This document shows positions 32,901 through 44,900 of a DNA stretch of 64,000 nt, one piece after another (within the stretch, counting starts at the first letter, position 1; each line of letters begins with the position of its first letter). The notes under the pieces were generated by a model that was not told where the DNA came from, made no database searches, and saw only the letters and a program-made list of their open reading frames with translations. This DNA comes from Undaria pinnatifida. Taxonomy: Eukaryota; Sar; Phaeophyceae; Laminariales; Alariaceae. The DNA lies in assembly GCA_012845835.1 (NCBI GenBank), contig JABAKD010000026.1, positions 3,550,199-3,614,198 of the forward strand, in the 5' to 3' direction. The position numbers were made by a program, and so were the translations under genes.

Positions 32901-35900
32901 TCAAATCTATACATTCATGTTCACATTCATCCATATCCAATACGGCCAGAACTCCTATCACTGCGGGGTGCAAGAACAGATTACAAGATTGCAAGAACAA
33001 ATGACTTCGTTATCAAAGTATCGACCCGCGGGCCATGTCTGCGGTTTGAACCCGCGGGTCGTGAGAAAAACTATTGTGCGTCAAAGTGACCCGACTCGCA
33101 ACATGACCCGTATATCACGGCTTAATCCAAATCTGGCGGGGCTCGTGGGGTCAGTAGATGTCCAAAATCTGATGGGTCAGGTCGGTTCGGATCGTATCGG
33201 GAGGGTTCAAATATCACGGCTCAGGTCGAATAACAACTGAGCCAGCCCAACCCGACCCAGCCCGACCTGACCTGCGAGGCTTAACCCGACCCGCGAGCAG
33301 GCCCGTAAATTGCGTGCGCGTCGAACATTTCTGCGCGTACCATGCGCGTGTGGCGTGCACGAACATCGGCCGCAGTCTTTCAAACGACATCACACATTCG
33401 TAGTTTCGACGTGGGCGTGGGCTAAAGGCTGACGTTTCTCGCAATTCTAACCGAAACTCGTGCTTTCTCTGACAGGGGGTGCCATCCCTGAGGCGCCCAC
33501 CAACGTATATGGCCTGCAGTTGTCTACTGAAAGAGAGACCGCCTGGGTGACGTGGACGGCACCCGAGGACAACAACTCCACGATCACAAAGTATGAGGTA
33601 CTGTACACTCGCACCGGCGTGACCCCCGCATACTTCGATGCTGTTAACACAACGGACGGCCCGGCATCCACATCCATCAACATCACCGGTCTATCAACTG
33701 GCTCCGGATACACGTTTAAAGTTCGGGCGATGAACGATTTTGGCTGGGGCGCGGAGAGTGAGGACAGCAACGAGGTACGTTCGACCGTTTCAACTAGATA
33801 CGTTCGACCGTTTCCACTAGTTGACGGCAACACATGATGCAACACGGTCAACACGAAATATACATTTAGCAGAATGAAGAGTAGAAACGTTCAAACTAAT
33901 CTCGTGTCAGAATACGGGTAGTTTGCATTTTTACGGAGCTTCTCTTGCCATGTTTCCTGAACGTCGGATCAACTATGCAGCGGTGTTCCGGGCAACCAAC
34001 AAGCCGTCAACATATATATTTTGCGCCTTTCTACTGTTGTATGCCGTCTGCTCCGGTTCAAATTGCCGCAGGTTGTCATTGTCCCCGGAAGAATAACGGG
34101 CTCCACGATCACGCTCAGCACATTAGAAGCTGGAGAAACGACCATGATGCTATTGAATTTTACATGCCAGCATTCAATTCCGTTCAATGGCTTCATTTAT
34201 GTCGAGCTACCTGCGAGTTTTACAGTCGTGGACGGAAACGCCAGTGCCAACGCTGTAGCCGGAACAACCGCGGCAATTTCGGCAACTGTGAACTCCTTGT
34301 CAGTCGCAATGTCGCTCGGAGAGCCTGCTTGGAACATTTCTGCCGGAACGTTTATTAGCGTGATGATCGGGGATATCACGAACCCGGCGTACGAGGGTAT
34401 TACTGGCCCTTTTGCCATAAAGACAACACAAAGTGACGGACAAACATCGATTGATGAAGCAACTTCAACCTTTAACAGTGACGACCAACACCCAGGAGTG
34501 ACAATTACACCAGGCAAATTCCATACGAAACCCGACTGCCAACTGCAAACCTACGTCTCGGGTGCGGAGGGATGGGCCAATATCAGCTTCACCACCTCCA
34601 ATCCTCTCCCGGCCGATGGCCACGTCGTGATCGAGTTCCCGTCGAATTTCACGTCGATCAACCTCACAGCGGTCACGGCTTCCGGCATTGATGGAGGGTT
34701 CAATGCGTCTGTCCTCAGCGACGGCTACACGGTGGATATCCACCGCGACGGGACGGGCACCGAGGTGGAATCGGGCTCGAACGTCGTTGTGACTGTGGTC
34801 GACGGTGTCAAGAATCAGCTGTTCGAGGGATCGAGCGACGTGTTCCCTGTAGTGAAGACCACGCTGAAAGACTCCACGGTATCGATCGACGAGGCCAGCT
34901 CGGACGTCAACAGCGACGATCGGGCTGCGGCTGTGGTGTTCACCCCCGGTGCCTTCGCCGATCCGCCAACGGTTGTGCTCGGTAGCTATGTGGCGGGTAT
35001 TGAAGGCACAGCAAACCTCAGCTTCACAACTGCCAACCCGTTTCCTGTCGATGGGCACGTGATCGTCAAGTTCCCTTCGAACTTCACGGCTATTAACAGC
35101 ACTGATGCACGCGCGACAGGCATCGACGGCGGTCTCATCGTCTCGACAGGTGCTGATGGGTATACCGTGGATGTTCGTCGAGATGGCAGCGGAACAGAGG
35201 TTGGCAGCGGTGTACCGGTGTCGGTGACGTTGCTGAACGGCGTACTTAATGGGCAGTTCGAGGGACCGAGCGACGAGTTCCCGTTGGTGAAGACGACGCT
35301 GGCCGACACGGGCGTTTCTATCGACGAGGCGAGCACCGATTTCAACGACGCGGGCAGACCCACGGTGGTGTGGTTTACCCCGGGTGTGTTTGCCGTACGA
35401 CCACGGGTGGCTCTTGACAGCTATGTGGCGGGTGCGGAGAGCTCCGCCAATATCAGCTTCACCACCTCCAATCCTCTCCCGGCCGATGGCCACGTCGTGG
35501 TCGAGTTCCCGTCGAATTTCACGTCGATCAACCTCACAGCGGTAACGGCTTCCGGCATTGATGGAGGGTTCAATGCGTCTGTCCTCAGCGACGGCTACAC
35601 GGTGGATATCCATCGGGATGGGACGGGCACCGAGGTGGAAGCGGGGTCGAACGTCATTGTGACTGTGGTCGACGGTGTCAAGAATCAGCTGTTCGAGGGA
35701 TCGAGCGACGTGTTCCCTGTAGTGAAGACCACGCTGAAAGACTCCACGGTATCGATCGACGAGGCCAGCTCGGATGTCAACAACGACGATCGGGCTGCGG
35801 CTGTGGTGTTCACCCCCGGTGCCTTCGCCGATCCGCCAACGGTTGTGCTCGGTAGCTATGTGGCGGGTATTGAAGGCACAGCAAACCTCAGCTTCACAAC

Positions 35901-38900
35901 TGCCAACCCGTTTCCTGTCGATGGACACGTTATCGTCAAGTTCCCTTCGAACTTCACGGCTATTAACAGCACTGATGCACGCGCGACAGGCATCGACGGC
36001 GGTCTCATCGTCTCGATGGGTGCTGATGGGTATACCGTGGATATTCGTCGAGATGGCAGCGGAACAGAGGTTAGCAGCGGTGTACCGGTGTCGGTGACGT
36101 TGCTGGACGGCATAGTCAATGGGCAGTTCGAGGGACCGAGCGACGAGTTCCCGTTGGTGAAGACGACGCTGGCCGACACGGGCGTTTCTATCGACGAGGC
36201 GAGCGCCGATTTCAACGACGCGGGCAGACCCACGGTGGTGTGGTTTACCCCGGGTGTGTTTGCCGTACGACCACGGGTGGCTCTTGACAGCTATGTGGCG
36301 GGTGCGGAGAGCTCCGCCAATATCAGCTTCACCACCTCCAATCCTCTCCCGGCCGATGGCCACGTCGTGGTCGAGTTCCCGTCGAATTTCACGTCGATCA
36401 ACCTCACAGCGGTAACGGCTTCCGGCATTGATGGAGGGCTCAATGCGTCTGTCCTCAGCGACGGCTACACGGTGGATATCCATCGGGACGGGACGGGCAC
36501 CGAGGTGGAAGCGGGGTCGAACGTCATTGTGACTGTGGTCGACGGTGTCAAGAATCAGCTGTTCGAGGGATCGAGCGACGTGTTCCCTGTAGTGAAGACC
36601 ACGCTGAAAGACTCCACGGTATCGATCGACGAGGCCAGCTCGGACGTCAACAGCGACGATCGGGCTGCGGCTGTGGTGTTCACCCCCGGTGCCTTCGCCG
36701 ATCCGCCAACGGTTGTGCTCGGTAGCTATGTGGCGGGTATTGAAGGCACAGCAAACCTCAGCTTCACAACTGCCAACCCGTTTCCTGTCGATGGGCACGT
36801 GATCGTCAAGTTCCCTTTGAACTTCACGGCTATTAACAGCACTGATGCACGCGCGACAGGCATCGACGGCGGTCTCATCGTCTCGATGGGTGCTGATGGG
36901 TATACCGTGGATGTTCGACGAGATGGCAGCGGAACGGAGGTTGGCAGCGGTGTACCGGTGTCGGTGACGTTGCTGGACGGCGTACTTAATGGGCAGTTCG
37001 AGGGACCGAGCGACGAGTTCCCGTTGGTGAAGACGACGCTGGCCGACACGGGCGTTTCTATCGACGAGGCGAGCACCGATTTCAACGACGCGGGCAAACC
37101 CACGGTGGTGTGGTTTACCCCGGGTGTGTTTGCCGTACGACCACGGGTGGCTCTTGACAGCTATGTGGCGGGTGCGGAGAGCTCCGCCAATATCAGCTTC
37201 ACCACCTCCAATCCTCTCCCGGCCGATGGCCACGTCGTGGTCGAGTTCCCGTCGAATTTCATGTCGATCAACCTCACAGCGGTAACGGCTTCCGGCATTG
37301 ATGGAGGGTTCAATGCGTCTGTCCTCAGCGACGGCTACACGGTGGATATCCATCGGGATGGGACGGGCACCGAGGTGGAAGCGGGGTCGAACGTCATTGT
37401 GACTGTGGTCGACGGTGTCAAGAATCAGCTGTTCGAGGGATCGAGCGACGTGTTCCCTGTAGTGAAGACCACGCTGAAAGACTCCACGGTATCGATCGAC
37501 GAGGCCAGCTCGGATGTCAACAGCGACGATCGGGCTGCGGCTGTGGTGTTCACCCCCGGTGCCTTTGCCGATCCGCCAACGGTTGTGCTCGGTAGCTATG
37601 TGGCGGGTATTGAAGGCACAGCAAACCTCAGCTTCACAACTGCCAACCCGTTTCCTGTCGATGGGCACGTGATCGTCAAGTTCCCTTCGAACTTCACGGC
37701 TATTAACAGCACTGATGCACGCGCGACAGGCATCGACGGCGGTCTCATCGTCTCGATGGGTGCTGATGGGTATACCGTGGATATTCGTCGAGATGGCAGC
37801 GGAACGGAGGTTAGCAGCGGTGTACCGGTGTCGGTGACGTTGCTGGACGGCATAGTCAATGGGCAGTTCGAGGGACCGAGCGACGAGTTCCCGTTGGTGA
37901 AGACGACGCTGGCCGACACGGGCGTTTCTATCGACGAGGCGAGCGCCGATTTCAACGACGCGGGCAGACCCACGGCGGTGTGGTTTACCCCGGGTGTGTT
38001 TGCCGTACGACCACGGGTGGCTCTTGACAGCTATGTGGCGGGTGCGGAGAGCTCCGCCAATATCAGCTTCACCACCTCCAATCCTCTCCCGGCCGATGGC
38101 CACGTCGTGGTCGAGTTCCCGTCGAATTTCACGTCGATCAACCTCACAGCGGTAACGGCTTCCGGCATTGATGGAGGGTTCAATGCGTCTGTCCTCAGCG
38201 ACGGCTACACGGTGGATATCCACCGCGACGGGACGGGCACCGAGGTGGAATCGGGGTCGAACGTCATTGTGACTGTGGTCGACGGTGTCAAGAATCAGCT
38301 GTTCGAGGGATTGAGCGACGTGTTCCCTGTAGTGAAGACCACGCTGAAAGACTCCACGGTATCGATCGACGAGGCCAGCTCGGATGTCAACAGCGACGAT
38401 CGGGCTGCGGCTGTGGTGTTCACCCCCGGTGCCTTCGCCGATTCGCCAACGGTTGTGCTCGGTAGCTATGTGGCGGGTATTGAAGGCACAGCAAACCTCA
38501 GCTTCACAACTGCCAACCCGTTTCCTGTCGATGGACACGTGATCGTCAAGTTCCCTTCGAACTTCACGGCTATTAACAGCACTGATGCACGCGCGACAGG
38601 CATCGACGGCGGTCTCATCGTCTCGACGGGTGCTGATGGGTATACCGTGGATGTTCGACGAGATGGCAGCGGAACGGAGGTTGGCAGCGGTGTACCGGTG
38701 TCGGTGACGTTGCTGGACGGCATAGTCAATGGGCAGTTCGAGGGACCGAGCGACGAGTTCCCGTTGGTGAAGACGACGCTGGCCGATACGGGCGTTTCTA
38801 TCGACGAGGCGAGCACCGATTTCAACGACGCGGGCAAACCCACGGCGGTGTGGTTTACCCCGGGTGTGTTTGCCGTACGACCACGGGTGGCTCTTGACAG

Positions 38901-41900
38901 CTATGTGGCGGGTGCGGAGAGCTCCGCCAATATCAGCTTCACCACCTCCAATCCTCTCCCGGCCGATGGCCACGTCGTGGTCGAGTTCCCGTCGAATTTC
39001 ACGTCGATCAACCTCACAGCGGTAACGGCTTCCGGCATTGATGGAGGGTTCAATGCGTCTGTCCTCAGCGACGGCTACACGGTGGATATCCATCGGGATG
39101 GGACGGGCACCGAGGTGGAATCGGGGTCGAACGTCATTGTGACTGTGGTCGACAGTGTCAAGAATCAGCTGTTCGAGGGATCGAGCGACGTGTTCCCTGT
39201 AGTGAAGACCACGCTGAAAGACTCCACGGTATCGATCGACGAGGCCAGCTCGGACGTCAACAGCGACGATCGGGCTGCGGCTGTGGTGTTCACCCCCAGT
39301 GCCTTTGCCGATCCGCCAACGGTTGTGCTCGGTAGCTATGTGGCGGGTATTGAAGGCACAGCAAACCTCAGCTTCACAACTGCCAACCCGTTTCCTGTCG
39401 ATGGACACGTGATCGTCAAGTTCCCTTCGAACTTCACGGCTATTAACAGCACTGATGCACGCGCGACAGGCATCGACGGCGGTCTCATCGTCTCGATGGG
39501 TGCTGATGGGTATACCGTGGATGTTCGACGAGATGGCAGCGGAACGGAGGTTGGCAGCGGTGTACCGGTGTCGGTGACGTTGCTGGACGGCATAGTCAAT
39601 GGGCAGTTCGAGGGACCGAGCGACGAGTTCCCGTTGGTGAAGACGACGCTGGCCGACACGGGCGTTTCTATCGACGAGGCGAGCACCGATTTCAACGACG
39701 CGGGCAGACCCACGGCGGTGTGGTTTACCCCGGGTGTGTTTGCCGTACGACCACGGGTGGCTCTTGACAGCTATGTGGCAGGTGCGGAGAGCTCCGCCAA
39801 TATCAGCTTCACCACCTCCAATCCTCTCCCGGCCGATGGCCACGTCGTGGTCGAGTTCCCGTCGAACTTCACGTCGATCAACCTCACAGCGGTAACGGCT
39901 TCCGGCATTGATGGAGGGTTCATCGCGTCTGTCCTCAGCGACGGCTACACGGTGGATATCCATCGGGATGGGACGGGCACCGAGGTGGAATCGGGGTCGA
40001 ACGTCATTGTGACTGTGGTCGACGGTGTCAAGAATCAGCTGTTCGAGGGATCGAGCGACGTGTTCCCTGTAGTGAAGACCACGCTGAAAGACTCCACGGT
40101 ATCGATCGACGAGGCCAGCTCGGATGACAACAGCGACGATCGGGCTACGGTTGTGGTGTTCACCCCCGGTGCCTTCGCCGATCCGCCAACGGTTGTGCTC
40201 GGTAGCTATGTGGCGGGTATTGAAGGCACAGCAAACCTCAGCTTCACAACTGCCAACCCGTTTCCTGTCGATGGACACGTGATCGTCAAGTTCCCTTCGA
40301 ACTTCACGGCTATTAACAGCACTGATGCACGCGCGACAGGCATCGACGGCGGTCTCATCGTCTCGATGGGTGCTGATGGGTATACCGTGGATGTTCGACG
40401 AGATGGCAGCGGAACGGAGGTTGGCAGCGGTGTACCGGTGTCGGTGACGTTGCTGGACGGCATAGTCAATGGGCAGTTCGAGGGACCGAGCGACGAGTTC
40501 CCGTTGGTGAAGACGACGCTGGCCGACACGGGCGTTTCTATCGACGAGGCGAGCACCGATTTCAACGACGCGGGCAGACCCACGGCGGTGTGGTTTACCC
40601 CGGGTGTGTTTGCCGTACGACCACGGGTGGCTCTTGACAGCTATGTGGCGGGTGCGGAGAGCTCCGCCAATATCAGCTTCACCACCTCCAATCCTCTCCC
40701 GGCCGATGGCCACGTCGTGGTCGAGTTCCCGTCGAATTTCACGTCGATCAACCTCACAGCGGTAACGGCTTCCGGCATTGATGGAGGGTTCAATGCGTCT
40801 GTCCTCAGCGACGGCTACACGGTGGATATCCATCGGGACGGGACGGGCACCGAGGTGGAATCGGGGTCGAACGTCATTGTGACTGTGGTCGACGGTGTCA
40901 AGAATCAGCTGTTCGAGGGATCGAGCGACGTGTTCCCTGTAGTGAAGACCACGCTGAAAGACTCCACGGTATCGATCGACGAGGCCAGCTCGGATGTCAA
41001 CAGCGACGATCGGGCTACGGCTGTGGTGTTCACCCCCGGTGCCTTCGCCGATCCGCCAACGGTTGTGCTCGGTAGCTATGTGGCGGGTATTGAAGGCACA
41101 GCAAACCTCAGCTTCACAACTGCCAACCCGTTTCCTGTCGATGGGCACGTGATCGTCAAGTTCCCTTCGAACTTCACGGCTATTAACAGCACTGATGCAC
41201 GCGCGACAGGCATCGACGGCGGTCTCACCGTCTCGATGGGTGCTGATGGGTATACCGTGGATGTTCGACGAGATGGCAGCGGAACGGAGGTTGGCAGCGG
41301 TGTACCGGTGTCGGTGACGTTGCTGAACGGCGTACTTAATGGGCAGTTCGAGGGACCGAGCGACGAGTTCCCGTTGGTGAAGACGACGCTGGCCAACACG
41401 GGCGTTTCTATCGACGAGGCGAGCACCGATTTCAACGACGCGGGCAAACCCACGGCGGTGTGGTTTACCCCGGGTTTGTTTGCCGTACGACCACGGGTGA
41501 CTCTTGACAGCTACCTAGCGGGTGCGGAGGGATCCGCCAATATCAGCTTCACCACCTCCAATCCTCTCCCGGCCGATGGCCACGTCGTGATCGAGTTCCC
41601 GTCGAATTTCACGTCGATCAACCTCACAGCGGTAACGGTGGCGGGTATTGATGGAGGGCTCAATGCGTCTGTCCTCAGCGACGGCTACACGGTGGATATC
41701 CATCGGGACGGGACGGGCACCGAGGTGGAAGCGGGATCGAGCATTGTTTTGACTGTGGTTGACGGTGTCAAGAATCAGCTGTTCGAGGGATCGAGCGACG
41801 TGTTCCCTGTAGTGAAGACCACGCTGAAAGACTCCACGGTATCGATCGACGAGGCCAGCTCGGACGTCAACAGCGACGATCGGGCTGCGGCGGTCGTGTT

Positions 41901-44900
41901 TACTCCTGGTGCCTTCGCCGATCCGCCAACGGTTGTGCTCGGTAGCTATGTGGCGGGTATTGAAGGCACAGCAAACCTCAGCTTCACAACTGCCAACCCG
42001 TTTCCTGTCGATGGGCACGTGATCGTCAAGTTCCCTTTGAACTTCACGGCTATTAACAGCACTGATGCACGCGCGACAGGCATCGACGGCGGTCTCACCG
42101 TCTCGATGGGTGCTGATGGGTATACCGTGGATGTTCGTCGAGATGGCAGCGGAACAGAGGTTGGCAGCGGTGTACCGGTGTCGGTGACGTTGCTGAACGG
42201 CGTACTTAATGGGCAGTTCGAGGGACCGAGCGACGAGTTCCCGTTGGTGAAGACGACGCTGGCCGACACGGGCGTTTCTATCGACGAGGCGAGCACCGAT
42301 TTCAACGACGCGGACCGACCCGCGAGAGCGTGGTTCACTCCTGGTGTATTCGCCGTACGACCACGGGTGGCTCTTGACAGCTATGTGGCGGGTGCGGAGA
42401 GCTCCGCCAATATCAGCTTCACCACCTCCAATCCTCTCCCGGCCGATGGCCACGTCGTGGTCGAGTTCCCGTCGAATTTCATGTCGATCAACCTCACAGC
42501 GGTAACGGCTTCCGGCATTGATGGAGGGTTCAATGCGTCTGTCCTCAGCGACGGCTACACGGTGGATATCCATCGGGATGGGACGGGCACCGAGGTGGAA
42601 TCGGGCTCGAACGTCATTGTGACTGTGGTCGACGGTGTCAAGAATCAGCTGTTCGAGGGATCGAGCGACGTGTTCCCTGTAGTGAAGACCACGCTGAAAG
42701 ACTCCACGGTATCGATCGACGAGGCCAGCTCGGATGTCAACAGCGACGATCGGGCTGCGGCTGTGGTGTTCACCCCCGGTGCCTTTGCCGATCCGCCAAC
42801 GGTTGTGCTCGGTAGCTATGTGGCGGGTATTGAAGGCACAGCAAACCTCAGCTTCACAACTGCCAACCCGTTTCCTGTCGATGGGCACGTGATCGTCAAG
42901 TTCCCTTCGAACTTCACGGCTATTAACAGCACTGATGCACGCGCGACAGGCATCGACGGCGGTCTCACCGTCTCGATGGGTGCTGATGGATATACCGTGG
43001 ATATTCGTCGAGATGGCAGCGGAACGGAGGTTGGCAGCGGTGTACCGGTGTCGGTGACGTTGCTGAACGGCGTACGTAATGGGCAGTTCGAGGGACCGAG
43101 CGACGAGTTCCCGTTGGTGAAGACGACGCTGGCCGACACGGGCGTTTCTATCGACGAGGCGAGCACCGATTTCAACGACGCGGATCGGCCTTTGGCGGTG
43201 TTGTTCACTCCTGGAGTGTTTGCCGTACGGCCAAGGGTGGCTCTTGACAGCTATGTGGCGGGTGCGGAGAGCTCCGCCAATATCAGCTTCACCACCTCCA
43301 ATCCTCTCCCGGCCGATGGCCACGTCGTGATCGAGTTCCCGTCGAATTTCACGTCGATCAACCTCACAGCGGTAACGGCTTCCGGCATTGATGGAGGGTT
43401 CAATGCGTCTGTCCTCAGCGACGGCTACACGGTGGATATCCACCGCGACGGGACGGGTACCTTGGTGGAATCGGGGTCGAACGTCATTGTGACTGTGGTC
43501 GACGGTGTCAAGAATCAGCTGTTCGAGGGATCGAGCGACGTGTTCCCTGTAGTGAAGACCACGCTGAAAGACTCCACGGTATCGATCGACGAGGCCAGCT
43601 CGGATGTCAACAGCGGCGATCGGGCTGCGGCAGTTGTGTTCACTCCTGGTGCCTTCGTCGATCCGCCGACGGTAGCCCTCGGTAGCTCCGTGGCAGGGGT
43701 CGAAGGCACAGCAAACCTCAGCTTCACGACTGCCAATCCATTGCCTGCGGATGGGCATGTGGTAGTCGAGTTTCCGTCGACCTTTATCGCCATCAACAGC
43801 AGTGGTGCACGCGCGACAGGCATCGACGGTGGCCTTGTCGTGTCGGTCGGTGCCGATGGTTACACAGTGGATATTCGTCGAGTTGGCGGTGGAACAGAAG
43901 TTGATGCTGGTGAACATGTTTCCGTTGAAGTCACTGGCGGAATCAAGAATCAGGTGTTCGAAGGGCCCAGCGATGTATTTCCTCTTGTGAAGACAACACT
44001 CCGTGATACCAGTGTCTCGATCGACGAGGCCAGCTCAGTCCACAACAGTGCTGCTAGACCTTCGGGGGTGTGGTTTCTGCCTGGTCCTTTTGCCCAAGAG
44101 CCGATCGTGGCACTACGCAGTTACGTTGCAGGGGATGTTGGCATGGCAAACATTTCCCTAACCGTGTCAAACCCACTACCCGTGGACGGTCATATCTTCA
44201 TAGAATTCCCCACTAACTTTACGCTGATCAACTGCAGTGCAGCTGTAGTCGACGGGGTTGACGGAAATATTTCAGTTTCTGTTGGTCTAGACGGCTACAC
44301 GGTGGAAATCCAACGCGATGGAACAGGCACCGGGGTGGAAGCTGGAGCAGAGATTAAGATCAGGCTGCTCGACGGTGTTTCAAATCAAAAGTTCGAGGGC
44401 CAGAGTGCCCCGTTTCCGTCGGTGAAAACCACCCTATCCAACACAAGTGTTTCTATAGACGATTCAAGACAAGGCCCGGATCTACCGACCATTATTTTCA
44501 CTGCAGCGACACTGCCGCTGGTTGAGGCGACAATACAACATGACGTGGCGGGGATGAAGACACCGGTCAACTTCTCCTTCACCTTAGTGAACCCTTTGCC
44601 GTCAATGGGTGTGGTCTACGTGGAGATTCCTTCGGACTTCTCTCTTGCTGCGCCGACTTCGGCGGAGTCTGACGCATTAGGTGCTTTGGCCGTGAACGGA
44701 TCGTTCGCACTCGTTGTCGGGCGAGATGGATCTGGGGATGAGATGCCATCTGGGACGGCAATAGCGCTCAAGCTTTCGACCGTGGTGAACCGAGAAACAG
44801 CGGGTGCCACTGGGAACTTTTCCATCACAACCTTCACTGATCACGCCATGACAAATAGGTGCGTATTCGGTTGTGTGCGAGGGTAGCTGTCTATTAATCC

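Noticed and set aside
34465-41148. 2,227-codon antisense open frame over the repeat exon
   Set aside because: It is a shadow of the 870-bp coding array: once one unit lacks stops in this frame, all copies do. The sense strand has recognisable repeat domains, sequons and flanking splice sites; the antisense product (His/Arg-rich) has none.
34986-43208. Series of 125-130-codon antisense frames every 870 bp
   Set aside because: Same cause: each is the shadow of unit A in the third antisense frame.
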